Shown: positions 48,278-58,724, counted from the first letter of the stretch. The stretch is 64,000 nucleotides of DNA from Saprospiraceae bacterium (GCA_016719615.1 JADJYQ010000005.1:340001-404000), one strand, 5' to 3'. The notes: generated by a model not told the origin, from the sequence alone. A program made the numbers and translations.

Positions 48278-50380
48278 ATGAAGAAGAAGATGAATTCAAA
48301 AAGAAATTGGTTTTTATTACTGCCGATATTGGTTCTCGTATTTTATTTCACCGGAAATTGCCGCCAGCCTCAACACGAGCCGACTTCCAAGGAAAGCCAC
48401 TTGTTAAAACTGATCTATGAAAGTTCGCAAAGATTTCATTATGCTCCGCCAGTGGTCGATGATGCTTTTTCAGAAAAAGCTTTTAAGGATTTTTTAGACA
48501 ACATGGATCTGGGAAAAAGATTTTATACCCATAAGGACGTCAAACAATTAGAAAAATATAAAAAGGATCTGGATGATCATTTTAAAGAAGGAAAAGTTGA
48601 ATTCTTTGATTTGGCATTGCAGTTGCTCGATCAGGGAATTGCTAATTCAGAATCTTACTATAAAGAAGTCATCGGTATGCCTTTTGATTTTACAAAAGAC
48701 GAAGAATTCGAATTTGATTCAGACAAACGATCCTGGCCTGCTGATGAAAAAGCAATGAAGGATTACTGGCGCAGGTCTGTTAAACACGAAAAACTGAATC
48801 GCTATTTTGATGAATTAGCCGCTTTGGAAAAAGAAAACAAAAAAAGACCTGATGATTCCATACGAATGGAAATTGATAAAGCTGTAAAAGATAATTTAGA
48901 CGGATTTTTTGATCGCCTGCGACAAGTAAGGAGATCAGACCGATTTGAATTATTTGTAAATACTTTTATCCATTTATACGATCCTCACACAGATTATCTG
49001 AATCCTAAAGAAAAGGAAGATTTTAATATTAACATGTCTGGAAAACTGGAAGGAATCGGTGCGCGATTACAAACAGAAAGAGAGTATACAAAAGTATCTT
49101 CCATTGTTCCGGGTGGTCCTGCCGGCCGGCAGGGTGAGCTCGAAGCCAATGATATCATCATGGGTGTTCAACAGGATGGTAAAGATGAAGTTGACATAAA
49201 AGGCATGAGAATTGACGATGTGGTTAGTAAAATAAGGGGGAAGAAAGGAACAAAAGTCACATTAAAAGTAAAAAAACAAGGCGGCGAAGTGAAATCCATT
49301 ACCATCGTTCGCGATGAAGTGATTATGGATGAAGGATTTGCCAAATCAGCGATGTTAAAGCTCGATGGGATCCAGGAGAAAGTTGGGTTCATTCGATTGC
49401 CCCGATTCTATGCAGATTTCAACGATGCCAACAGTCCATCGGCGGCAAAAGATATTGCTGAAGAAATTGCCAAGTTAAAAGCAGAAGGTGCGGAAAGTAT
49501 TATTCTCGATTTGCGAAATAACGGTGGTGGTTCTTTACAAGAAGTTGTAGATATGTCGGGCTTGTTTATTCCTGAAGGTCCCGTCGTTCAAGTGAGAGAT
49601 AAAAAAGGTGCAAGAGCTTACAATGATCCGGATCCAAAAGTGCATTTTGATGGTCCATTAGTAATCCTTGTGAATTCAAACAGTGCCTCAGCTTCCGAAA
49701 TCATCAGTGCCTGTCTTCAGGATTATAAAAGAGCAATTATTGTCGGGGGTGAACCTACGTTTGGCAAAGGAACAGTTCAACAATTCAGAAATTTAGACCA
49801 GCTTACTCCCTATGCAAATATGAGACCGCTGGGCGAAATGAAAGTCACCATACAAAAGTATTATCGCGTCAATGGAGGTTCCGTTCAATTAAAAGGTGTT
49901 GATCCGGATATTCTATTACCCGATACCTATAGTTATATCATCAATGGAGAAAAAGAATACGATCATCCACTCCAGTATGATGTGATTGAAAAACAGAATT
50001 ACAATCAAAATGTATTTGTAGTAAAAAACCTCGAGGATTTACGCAAAAAAAGCAATGAACGCGTAAAAGAGAATCAAACATTTAAGCTCATCGACGAAAA
50101 CGCAAAACGCCTGGCCAAAACCAGAGAAGAAACCGTCATACCACTTGAATATAAAAAATACAAAGCCTGGTATGATAAAAGAAATGAAGATGCCAAAAAG
50201 TTTGAGAAAATTCTCGACAACCCTATCCAGGGTTTGATCTGCGAAAATCTAAAATCAGATATGGCATATATCAATGCAGACTCTTCGAGGATTGCACGCA
50301 ATGAAGATTTTCTTAAAAATCTTTCCAAAGATATTTATGTAGCAGAGTCCATCAACATACTCAGGGACCTGCGCAAGTAA
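48278..50380 (+). CDS. prc: Prc/Tsp-type carboxy-terminal processing protease (S41)
   Basis: 700 residues from the ATG at 48278 (MKKKMNSKRNWFLLLPILVLVFYFTGNC, a possible lipobox). A long N-terminal helical part precedes a PDZ domain (MSGKLEGIGARLQTEREYT, ELEANDIIMGVQQDG). The S41 domain has LDLRNNGGGSLQEVVDMSG and the active site NSNSASASEIISA with Lys in TFGKGTVQQF. The C-terminal DUF3340-like tail (LIDENAKRLAKTREETVIP) is the Prc hallmark, absent from the CtpA-type enzyme at 24165-25787. It trims or degrades periplasmic proteins. The gap before it (48015-48229) shows only a repeat-like GCGCAAA phrase. Confidence 0.95.
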   Translation: MKKKMNSKRNWFLLLPILVLVFYFTGNCRQPQHEPTSKESHLLKLIYESSQRFHYAPPVVDDAFSEKAFKDFLDNMDLGKRFYTHKDVKQLEKYKKDLDDHFKEGKVEFFDLALQLLDQGIANSESYYKEVIGMPFDFTKDEEFEFDSDKRSWPADEKAMKDYWRRSVKHEKLNRYFDELAALEKENKKRPDDSIRMEIDKAVKDNLDGFFDRLRQVRRSDRFELFVNTFIHLYDPHTDYLNPKEKEDFNINMSGKLEGIGARLQTEREYTKVSSIVPGGPAGRQGELEANDIIMGVQQDGKDEVDIKGMRIDDVVSKIRGKKGTKVTLKVKKQGGEVKSITIVRDEVIMDEGFAKSAMLKLDGIQEKVGFIRLPRFYADFNDANSPSAAKDIAEEIAKLKAEGAESIILDLRNNGGGSLQEVVDMSGLFIPEGPVVQVRDKKGARAYNDPDPKVHFDGPLVILVNSNSASASEIISACLQDYKRAIIVGGEPTFGKGTVQQFRNLDQLTPYANMRPLGEMKVTIQKYYRVNGGSVQLKGVDPDILLPDTYSYIINGEKEYDHPLQYDVIEKQNYNQNVFVVKNLEDLRKKSNERVKENQTFKLIDENAKRLAKTREETVIPLEYKKYKAWYDKRNEDAKKFEKILDNPIQGLICENLKSDMAYINADSSRIARNEDFLKNLSKDIYVAESINILRDLRK

Positions 50381-50516
50381 CAATTCCAAAATCAGTATTA
50401 TTCGGGCTCAATGTTGTTTTGACATTGGGCCTTTTTAGTTGGTAGTTGATAGATGTTAGATGTTAGTTGTTGGAGGATTTCAAGCTTAAGATGAAAGCTA
50501 TTTTATAACCAGCTCT

Positions 50517-50610
50517 GCGTATCCCGCTTTATTCGTGCAAAATCTACACGCCAAATTTTTTCAAAGCGGGATACGCTGGAGCGATAGGAAAACTCCGTTT
50601 TCCGGACGGA
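50517..50610. repeat. Two-hairpin intergenic repeat, copy C
   Basis: A perfect 14-bp stem (GCGTATCCCGCTTT, 50517-50530, with AAAGCGGGATACGC, 50563-50576) is followed by GGAGCGATAG and the stem GGAAAAC-TCC-GTTTTCC (50587-50603). The second stem matches copies A and B in geometry. Confidence 0.75.
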
Positions 50611-50657
50611 AGTTAAATCGGAGATCTATCTCATCAAATTGAAAACAAATAACATCC

Positions 50658-51272
50658 TCCCGATACGGAATGGGTTGAAACCCATTCCTATTCATATTAA
50701 GATTTAAAATTCAACTTACCACAGGTTCAATTTAACTTTTCGTTATTGGGTTTTAGGGTATCAACCCGGCTGAAGCCGGCAATGTATAAATGAGATTTAT
50801 GTAACATGAAAATTTCAATTTATGAAATAGACGACAAACGGATGAATCTTTCAAATCAACATCGATCTCCTAACAACTAACAACTAACAACTTCTTTCCC
50901 GATGCGGAATGGGTTGAAACCCATTCCTATTCATATTTAGATTTAAAATTCAACTTACTACAGGTTCAATTTAACTTTTCGTTATTGGATTTCAGGTTAT
51001 CAACCCGGCTGAAGCCGGCAATGTATAAATGAGATTTACGTAACATGAAAATTTCAATTTATGAAATAGATGATAAACGGATGAATCTTTCAAATCAACA
51101 TCGAACTCCTAACCACCAACAACTAACAACTATCAACTTCTTTCCCAATGCGGAATGGGTTGAAACCCATTCCTATTCATATAAAGATTTAAAATTCAAC
51201 TTACCACAGGTTCAATTTAACTTTTCGTTATTGAGTTTCAGGGTATCAACCCGGCTGAAGCCGGCAGTGTTT
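50658..51272. repeat. 240-bp tandem unit, two and a half copies
   Basis: Units begin at 50658, 50897 and 51143 (periods 239 and 246). Each carries two palindromes with TGAA at the centre: GGAATGGGTT-GA-AACCCATTCC (50667-50688 in copy 1) and CCGGCT-GA-AGCCGG (50766-50779). CAACTAACAAC-like phrases lie between copies. The third copy stops after the second palindrome. The gap 50381-51305 has no gene; the 51045 frame is a repeat artefact. Confidence 0.92.
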
Positions 51273-51305
51273 AATAACAAACCAACAACGAACAAACTCT
51301 CCTAT

Positions 51306-53303
51306 CTATCTGGCCTTCAACTTCTGCGCATATTCAAAAATGGAATAGGCTTTGGTTGTATCTCCATTTTTTAAATATGCCAGACTGAGGAATTTCAAAT
51401 TTTCTTCACTTATGGAATCCAGTGTAAAACTTTTACTGAGGTATTCAATGGCTTTAGGAAAATTATTGAGATTAATATAAGCGGCTCCGGCATTCGTATA
51501 TGCTTTTGCAAATTTGGGATCTTGTTGAATGGCCTGATCGCAGATTTTAATAGCTTCTTCATTATCTCCTTTGTTTAAATAAACGACACATAAATTCGAA
51601 ACGCCTTCCACATCCGATTTATTTAAGGCGATATATCTTTTGTAATCTACAATAGCAGAGTCGTATTTATTTTCAATGAAATAGGATGAAGCCCTGTTTT
51701 TGTAGGCTAGTGCATAATTGGGGTCCAGGCTCAGACATTTGTTAAAATCAGCGTAAGCTTTTTCGTGTTGTCCCATTCTGGCATAAACAGAACCTCTGCC
51801 ATTAAATGCTTCTTCATATTCGGGTTTGTATTGTAATGCAGTGCCGTAGGAAGTCAAAGCAAAACTATCTTTATTGAGATTAAAATAAATGACGCCCATA
51901 TTGTAATACACTTCCGCATCAATCACATTGTATTTTAATGAGGTTTGATAATGTTGCAAAGCCTTTTCCAGCTGGCCCTGTTGTTGATAAAGATAAGCCC
52001 GGTTGGTATATGCTTTGGCTCCCGGATAGGATCGTATAGCATTGTCCCATAAGCTTCCGGTGTTCTGCCAGGTCGTTGCATGTTTGTAAGTTAATCCCGT
52101 ACAAATAAGACCTGCGCCGATCACCAAACCATATGCTAAGTTCTTCTTTTGTGAGAGCATTTTTTCTAAGCACCAGCTGAATACAAAGAACAAACCTATG
52201 TAGGGAACGTAAGTATAGCGTTCGGCTATGATCGCACTACCGACCAAAAATAATTGCAAGACTAAAAATAAATTGACCAAATAAAATGCAAAACCAAAAG
52301 TTACTTCGCGATTCTGTTTCCATGTTTTGTATGACCAATAAGAGGATAATAAAAAAACGATCGGTCCAATATAATAAGCTGTTTTGAGTCCCTCATTAAT
52401 AGGAGGCAGGGGATAAAAAGCAGTTAGCCCTATAGGTAAAAACATTTTGTAGATATACATCATGTATCCATAAAAGGGAAAAAATATCCTTGTGTCCCAG
52501 GTATAAAATTCTGAAGTGGGTGTTGCTCCCGCACTGGTTTGGGCATGAAGAGTCAGGTATAAAAAGAATGCAGCAATGAGTCCAAACGGAATTTTATCTT
52601 TAATGATCGAGAAACTAAATGGCCGATTTCTATAAAAGTCCAATGTGAAAAGGACTGCAGGAAAAATAATCGCAGCTGGCTTGGACATGATGGATAGACA
52701 GAAGAAAAGAAAGCAATACCAATAGTTCCTCTTCGAATTTAGATCGATATATTTTAAATATTGAATGAATCCCAATAAAAAGAAAAAAGTATAAAGCACA
52801 TCTTTGCGTTCTGAAACCCAGGCTACTGATTCGACATGCATGGGATGCACGCCAAAAAATAATGCTACACTGAATGCAATAAATATTTTTCCGGGAAGCA
52901 ATCCATTTATAAATTTAAAAACAAGAAACACATTCGCGAGGTGGAATAAAACATTGACCAGATGATAACTGAATGGATTCAATCCGGAGATCGCATAATT
53001 AAATGCTAGACTGATCATGGTCAATGGATGATAATTTCCTTGAACCGGGGTTGTAAAAAATTTTAAAAAGTTTGAAAAATTATGAATCAGTGGATTGTTG
53101 CTGGCATAGTCCTGGTCGTCCCAGTTGACGAATTCGGCACTTAACGATGGAATATAACCAATGAATGTTAAGGCAATTGCAAGGGCTGGAAGCAGCCTTG
53201 TAATTTGGATCCTGGATTCAAAGAAGGAAGTTGCACCACGAACAAGTTCATTTTGTGCAACAGGCTTGGTTTGCTTCGTTTTGGTTTTCTTTTCTTCTTT
53301 CAT
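51306..53303 (-). CDS. TMTC-like membrane glycosyltransferase with C-terminal TPR repeats
   Basis: 665 residues. About ten membrane segments are followed by TPR units (about 430-650: AKAYTNRAYLYQQQGQLEKAL, AEVYYNMGVIYFNLNKDSFAL, AYADFNKCLSLDPNYALAYK). The first loop has FVNWDDQDY, the Asp pair typical of GT-C enzymes such as O-mannosyltransferases and TMTC proteins, and VESVAWVSERKDVLYT in the next loop. It is likely to use a polyprenyl-linked sugar donor and to act on exported proteins, but this is inference. No neighbour clarifies the substrate. Confidence 0.85.
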   Translation of the reverse strand: MKEEKKTKTKQTKPVAQNELVRGATSFFESRIQITRLLPALAIALTFIGYIPSLSAEFVNWDDQDYASNNPLIHNFSNFLKFFTTPVQGNYHPLTMISLAFNYAISGLNPFSYHLVNVLFHLANVFLVFKFINGLLPGKIFIAFSVALFFGVHPMHVESVAWVSERKDVLYTFFFLLGFIQYLKYIDLNSKRNYWYCFLFFCLSIMSKPAAIIFPAVLFTLDFYRNRPFSFSIIKDKIPFGLIAAFFLYLTLHAQTSAGATPTSEFYTWDTRIFFPFYGYMMYIYKMFLPIGLTAFYPLPPINEGLKTAYYIGPIVFLLSSYWSYKTWKQNREVTFGFAFYLVNLFLVLQLFLVGSAIIAERYTYVPYIGLFFVFSWCLEKMLSQKKNLAYGLVIGAGLICTGLTYKHATTWQNTGSLWDNAIRSYPGAKAYTNRAYLYQQQGQLEKALQHYQTSLKYNVIDAEVYYNMGVIYFNLNKDSFALTSYGTALQYKPEYEEAFNGRGSVYARMGQHEKAYADFNKCLSLDPNYALAYKNRASSYFIENKYDSAIVDYKRYIALNKSDVEGVSNLCVVYLNKGDNEEAIKICDQAIQQDPKFAKAYTNAGAAYINLNNFPKAIEYLSKSFTLDSISEENLKFLSLAYLKNGDTTKAYSIFEYAQKLKAR

Positions 53304-53530
53304 ATACTTAAGTCTATTCCTATTTTGTTACTGCAAAATAGATTATTTTTTGATGAATGGTCCAATAATTTTCAAATTGTTATGCCAATCAATAATATAC
53401 TTACTATAAAGTTAATGTCAGAAGTATTCTCGTTTGTTTCTCAATAGATTTCTTCAAATGATTACAAAAAATATATTCTTACAGTGTTCATATTGTAATT
53501 ATCGAAAAGAAATGTAAATCCTTAAAGCGA

Positions 53531-54289
53531 TCACTTCCCCCCTTTCTTTATATAATCAATAATCACACTCCTGATATCATTTGTCAGTGCATTTTTATCT
53601 TTCGGATCAGCTTCGCTTAAAATTTTGATTTCCGGATTTTGGCGTGTAAGAAAATCGAGGCCTTTTTCTTTTCCCGTCATTAGAAAATCATTAATGACAA
53701 GCTTATACCAAGCTTCATCTTTTAAGAGTTCTGTACCAACAAACCATTGATCATTTGAATTTTGAGTCAATCGATATCGTTGTAGATAGCCGCCTGAACC
53801 TTTATTCTTTTCTCCAACATTTAGTACGTTTCTGAGCAAAGATCCTTTTATACTCACTAAAAGGACTGAACCTCCATAAGGCAATGACCTGAGAATATCG
53901 TATTGTGATAAACTACCGCTCAACATGTCGTCTACGCGGATGCCTCCTGAATTTAGGATGGCCGCATCAGCTCCGGAATAAGCTGCCAACATGGATTTGG
54001 CAATTAATTCACCAAACGGGCATTGATTATTTCGCGTCGTTTGTTCTCTTGCATCATAAGGAGTTGAAAGTTTCATCAAAACTTCATCGGGTTCAAATCC
54101 CATTTCGCGGATGATTTTATATTCTATGGATTTCCATTGGGTAACCAGGTTTTGAACTTCGGGATCTAATACAATATGTTCATCTAATTTGACAAGTTCA
54201 GATTTTAAAGTAAATGATTTCTTGTTGGTGTTGAAATGGACTTTGTGAAGATAGGCTGTTTTTGCATTGGCATCCGCTTTGGTCATCAC
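53531..54289 (-). CDS. Bifunctional metallophosphatase/5'-nucleotidase, C-terminal fragment
   Basis: 252 residues, the 5'-nucleotidase C-terminal substrate-binding domain: NQCPFGELIAKSML, AAILNSGGIRVDDMLSG, LPYGGSVLLVSIKGS and SGGYLQRY. The ATG overlaps the stop of the previous fragment (ATGA), which suggests two genes, but the frame break is at a four-base T run (54292-54295). One extra base gives YEIGKTVMTKADANAKTAY, so this is the second half of one enzyme. Confidence 0.87.
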   Translation of the reverse strand: MMTKADANAKTAYLHKVHFNTNKKSFTLKSELVKLDEHIVLDPEVQNLVTQWKSIEYKIIREMGFEPDEVLMKLSTPYDAREQTTRNNQCPFGELIAKSMLAAYSGADAAILNSGGIRVDDMLSGSLSQYDILRSLPYGGSVLLVSIKGSLLRNVLNVGEKNKGSGGYLQRYRLTQNSNDQWFVGTELLKDEAWYKLVINDFLMTGKEKGLDFLTRQNPEIKILSEADPKDKNALTNDIRSVIIDYIKKGGK

Positions 54290-55116
54290 CGTTTTCCAAT
54301 TTCATATTTCATATTTTCGTGCTCGTGTCCGCCCAATATCAAATTAATTTCAGGATATTTTTTAGCCATGGCTAAATCGTCTTCTTTATTGAGATGGCTG
54401 AGTGAAATGATAAAATCAACGCTGTCTTTGATGATTTTTAATTGTTGTTCAGTACTTGTATAAATATCTTCGTAATACACAAAATCAGTTTTATTGGCAG
54501 GCAAACAAGGGGCTACAAATCCAATGCGAATCGTCTTTCCTTTTGCATTAGAAAATCTGATTATTTTATTTTTTGGGATGGACCGTGTATTTCCATTCTG
54601 CTGGATGGTAAATGGGGCTTTTTGTCCGTTGTTTACCTGCAAAACATTCGAGGAGACCCAATCAAATTTCGATTCGTTGAGCCGCTTTTGAAGGGAGGCC
54701 ATATCAATATCAAATTCATGGTTTCCAAAGGTCGCAAGGTCCAATCCTAATAAGTTTAAGGCTTCAACCATTTGTTTTCCGCGGATGCGTTCGCCTTCCC
54801 ATTTGAGCGTGCCCAATAAACTCGGACTGAGGAAGTCACCGGCAAGAACAGTATAGGTATTTGGAAAATCTTTGAGTACTTTTTTTCTTAAACTGGCAAT
54901 CCTTGCTGCGCCCCCAATTTTTCCATTTTCAAGAGGAGCAATTTCGTAAAAATCATTAATCTGAATGATGGCAAAGGAAACGATTTCATCATTTGAAGTG
55001 TGATTTAAATTTTTTGAACCGGAACAAGCAGTAATTAACAACGCAGGAATCAAAATGTAGCTTAGCAGAAATGAAAAATTACTGACTCGGTTAAATGAGA
55101 ACATTGGACATTTCAT
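54286..55116 (-). CDS. Bifunctional metallophosphatase/5'-nucleotidase, N-terminal fragment
   Basis: 276 residues with a lipobox (LLITAC). The metallophosphatase motifs are AIIQINDFYEI, VLAGDFLSPSLLGTL, FGNHEFDID, and GGHEHENMKYEI. The first motif is QINDFYE and not the usual HTNDxHG: the Asp is kept but the two His residues are not, as in some related families, so the metal site may differ. UshA-type enzymes hydrolyse extracellular nucleotides to nucleosides. It is a surface or periplasmic lipoprotein. It joins the ORF at 53531-54289 if one base is added at 54292-54295. Confidence 0.88.
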   Translation of the reverse strand: MKCPMFSFNRVSNFSFLLSYILIPALLITACSGSKNLNHTSNDEIVSFAIIQINDFYEIAPLENGKIGGAARIASLRKKVLKDFPNTYTVLAGDFLSPSLLGTLKWEGERIRGKQMVEALNLLGLDLATFGNHEFDIDMASLQKRLNESKFDWVSSNVLQVNNGQKAPFTIQQNGNTRSIPKNKIIRFSNAKGKTIRIGFVAPCLPANKTDFVYYEDIYTSTEQQLKIIKDSVDFIISLSHLNKEDDLAMAKKYPEINLILGGHEHENMKYEIGKR

Positions 55117-55305
55117 AAATCAATATAAATTGTTAAGGTTGTTGAATAATTGTGGCTTAAAGATACTACACTTCAAGTAGCACACATAAGAGGTCCTATT
55201 AACTTGAGTGGTTTGTAACTTTAACACTTATTCAGGCAGCCAAACTCGCAAAACGAGTGTCTGTAAGGAGATTGTTGTATATTTAGCGAGTCTAAAATAA
55301 AGAAG

Positions 55306-57611
55306 ATGTTATTAAACAAAATCCCGTATATTTTTAATAGAGCTCTTTTATCCGCTCAGTCTTTTTCTGGTATTTTCAAAGTCTCCTTTATTTTTTAGCC
55401 AGTATTTTTATTTTACCTGTGACCAATGCGACTCATATTGTAGGTGGAGATATCACATACCGGTGTTTAGGAAATCAGTTATACGAGATCACACTTACAC
55501 TTAGAAGAGATTGCTTAAATGGAAATCCAGCAGCACAATTTGATAACCCCGCAGCTATGGGTATATTTGATCATCAAGGTCGTCTCCAATCGCAATTGGG
55601 GAATGTTGGGCGTCTGCTCATGGACTTCAGACAAGACGATACTTTGAATGAGGTTTTATCAAAAACCTGCGGAATTGTTGGTGGCGATGTCTGTGTGCAT
55701 ACAACCTCCTACATAGATACGGTGGAGCTGCCCTTCATTCAGGGTGGTTATATTTTGGCTTACCAAAGATGTTGCAGAAATTATACCATCCGCAATATTG
55801 TGGATCCTTTGGAATCCGGTGCGACTTACACCCTTGAAATATCAGAAGAAGCATTGATCCAATGCAATTCCAGTCCACAACTTGGGTCTTATCCACCCAT
55901 ATATATATGCGGTGGTCTACCCATTGCATTTGATCTTAAAGCAAAAGATGCTGATGGGGATTCTTTAGTTTACCGCATGTGTACGCCTTATCTCGGGGCC
56001 GATCAATTGAATCCACGGCCTGCCACGCCTTCCAATCCGCCTTATGATCTCGTGGTATTCAGTGGTGCCTACAGCCTTTCAGATATGATTGGAGGAACTC
56101 CTCCGCTTCAAATTGGCGCCGCAACTGGTTATATGGCAGGATTCGCAGAACCTATCATTGCCCAATATCTCATTGCCTATTGCGTAGAAGAATATCGCAA
56201 TGGAAAATTACTATCTGTCCTCAGAAGAGATTTTCAAATCAATGTACGCATCTGCAATTCAACACCTATTGCAGATTTTGATTTGAGCTTTAAGGAATGC
56301 CGAAAACCAATTACACTGCAAATGCAGAATAAATCAACGGATCCATTTTCAACCCTGGAAAAATATTTTTGGGAATTCAATATAAATGGACAGACTCAAA
56401 CATCTGATTTGCAGAATCCGGTTCTAACGACCAGCGAAACCGGACTTCTTAAAATTCAACTTATAGTAGAGTCAAAAGAACCCTGTAGTGATACCATTGT
56501 TCGGCAATTTATACTGAAAGAACCCGGTCTGGAATTTAATTTTAGAGCAGACAGCATTTGTCTGAAAGATTCCATAGAAATGATCAAAAAATTTGATTCG
56601 GCGTATCAATACGAATGGTCTCCGAAAGAAGGACTAAGCTGTACTTCATGCCCGAATCCCAAAGCCAGCCCAGCTAAAAATACGCGTTATATTTTGAGAT
56701 CTTATAACAACGATTGCGAAGTCACAGATACTTTTGACATCTATGTAAGTCCCTGTATCATCGACCCCTGTATGATTTTTTTAGAAAAAGAATGTATGCC
56801 AAATGGGATGATTCAAATTTCAGCTGTCGACGGCAATTCAAATCTTATTCAAACCAAGATTCGAGAACGTGAATTGTTTTGGAATATTTCAAAAAATTCC
56901 AATCATCCGGAATACACTTTGCAAAATCAAAACCCTATCCTCCTTTTTAAGGATGATATTTTGACTGTTACCTATAAATATTACAGTTGGAAAACAGGAA
57001 GACCCAAATCTATTGAGTTTGCAGATATCTGTGAGCAAAAAATCAAGGATACCGTGAACATAGAATGTTCCGGTCCATGTAGTGAAATGAAATTTATACT
57101 TTCATCGTGCGAGGATGATTATGATGAGTTGCATCAACTAAATTATCCGGCGTCGATTTGTAAGACTATTTGTGGTGGTGCTTGTCAGTTTATCATCGGT
57201 TTGTTTGAAACCAATGGTCAGTTGATTAATCCGGCTGACTATGAGATTCAATGGTCGAATGGGTCTGCGGGAGCTTATGTTGAATTAATGGCACCGTATT
57301 TTAATAATTTAAGAGTATCGGTCAAAAAAGGGGATTGTGTATGGAATGGCAGGTATTATAAAAGTTGCAATTTATTTAAAGATATGCAATCAAGTCATAC
57401 GCAACTAAAGACGATCCAATTTCGAAAGGGAAGTGGAGCCCAAATTCTAACTAACAACTGTAAGGAGAAGGGGACTTATTCAGTTTGGACCATTGATGGT
57501 AAAAAACTTTGTAATGATTTGAAACAACTGGAAAGCTTAGCGAATGGAATATATATTATAAGGGGAGAATCGCTGAAAGATATTGAATCTTATCTTTTAT
57601 ATGTGCATTAA
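55306..57611 (+). CDS. Secreted PKD-like protein, N-terminal frame broken
   Basis: The continuous frame is 55419-57611 (730 codons from a GTG), but the signal peptide lies upstream: an ATG at 55306 encodes MLLNKIPYIFNRALL ... FKVSFIF, and one extra T in the run 55391-55396 joins it as SFIFLASIFILPVTNATHIVGGDITYRCLG. The HIVGGDITYRC opening, GGYILAYQRCCRN, then IAFDLKAKDADGDSLVYRMC, and a later PKD-like domain (ADFDLSFKECRKPITLQMQN) are typical of Saprospiria secreted proteins. The end is a weak sorting-like tail (YSVWTIDGKKLCNDL, NGIYIIRGE). Surface protein; no enzyme motif. Confidence 0.87.
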
Positions 57612-57624
57612 AATTAGAAATATT

Positions 57625-58023
57625 TTATACTCTCAAATCTGAAGATGATGTAGTCTTCAATAAATTCGGATTTTTCTCATTACCCCAATAAATCCAACAT
57701 TCCACTTTCTCTTGTGATTCAGTTAGGTAAGCATGTGTTAGTTCTCTTAAATAAAGTGAATTGTTAGGTTTCCCGGGATAATATTCTTCATATTTATCCA
57801 GCTTTAAAAAGGCATCATCTTGATGATTGAATTCGAGAATGTAGCCGAATATTTTTTCTCCTGATTCTTTGTTCGATTTAATTACTGCCGGGTATTCGGA
57901 ATTTATTACTTTTTTTCCAAAAACAAAGGCTTTCCCTACAAGCTTGTAAGGTAGCGCAAATGAATTTAAAAGTTCGGCTTCAGGATTCAGCGTCCCATAG
58001 GTAAAAAGATATTTATTGGTCAT
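57625..58023 (-). CDS. Gamma-glutamylcyclotransferase-like (AIG2/GGCT) protein
   Basis: 132 residues. LFTYGTLNPEAELLNSFALPY is the substrate-binding opening of the GGCT fold, and FLKLDKYEEYYPGKPNNSLYLRE contains the region of the catalytic Glu. Such proteins release 5-oxoproline from gamma-glutamyl compounds; the substrate is not clear. It is convergent with the gene ending at 57611. Confidence 0.85.
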   Translation of the reverse strand: MTNKYLFTYGTLNPEAELLNSFALPYKLVGKAFVFGKKVINSEYPAVIKSNKESGEKIFGYILEFNHQDDAFLKLDKYEEYYPGKPNNSLYLRELTHAYLTESQEKVECWIYWGNEKNPNLLKTTSSSDLRV

Positions 58024-58056
58024 AGACTAATTTAACAAAAGCTAAAATAGAATAGT

Positions 58057-58554
58057 TCATTTATCTGATTTTTTAATCTTTTCTAACTCCCTATTGAGAC
58101 TTTCAAAACCATATTCGCAATATTTTTTCAAGCCTTTTATTTTAGAATACGATTTTAATTGATAGTTAAGTAAGCTGTTAAATTCATTTTCATTTAATGC
58201 TTTCAGAACCTCCTTTAAAGTGATCACATATTCTAAAAAATTAAAATACTTTACTAATTCTGTTTCCAACTTAGGGTCATTGGTAATTTGATTAAATATT
58301 TCATCGGTTACATTAGATTTCTCATATTCATAAATCTCATCGAGTTTATCTCTTATCTTCTTAAAAGTATCATCAATAAATAACATTTTAAAGACCGAGG
58401 TATAAAATTCTGCGCGTTTAATTAGATTATTTCTTCTATATTCACAAATGGCGATAATCGAACCTATAAAGGCAATTAAACCCGTTAAAATTGTAAAGAT
58501 ATTTGCCAAATACGCCAAAATAAAACTTGATTTCAGGATATAATAGAAGGCCAT
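58057..58554 (-). CDS. Small membrane protein of unknown function
   Basis: 165 residues. One or two membrane segments at the N-terminus (FILAYLANIFTILTGLIAFIGSIIAI), then CEYRRNNLIKRAEFYTSVFKMLF and a helical, charged cytoplasmic part. I do not recognise the family. It follows the GGCT gene on the same strand, 33 bases upstream. Confidence 0.65.
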   Translation of the reverse strand: MAFYYILKSSFILAYLANIFTILTGLIAFIGSIIAICEYRRNNLIKRAEFYTSVFKMLFIDDTFKKIRDKLDEIYEYEKSNVTDEIFNQITNDPKLETELVKYFNFLEYVITLKEVLKALNENEFNSLLNYQLKSYSKIKGLKKYCEYGFESLNRELEKIKKSDK

Positions 58555-58694
58555 TTCAATGAGTTAATCTACTCAAAAATAATAAATCAAGCCGCAATAA
58601 CTCTTATAGTTTATTTAAGTAATCCCTTCATTTATTCTAACTAGGAAAAATTTTATGGGGTGGTGTATAGTGCGGGATTGAACTAGTCATAATG

Positions 58695-58724
58695 CATAAC
58701 ATAGGGCCAGAGCCCTATGTTATG
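58695..58724. other. Perfect 13-bp hairpin downstream of the tRNA
   Basis: CATAACATAGGGC / GCCCTATGTTATG, four-base loop CAGA, ending 10 bases past the tRNA 3' end on the minus strand. No T tract follows on either strand, so it is not a standard intrinsic terminator. Confidence 0.7.

Noticed and set aside
50658..51272. Insertion sequence
   Set aside because: No transposase frame and no terminal inverted repeats around the 240-bp units; frames inside them carry no recognisable protein.
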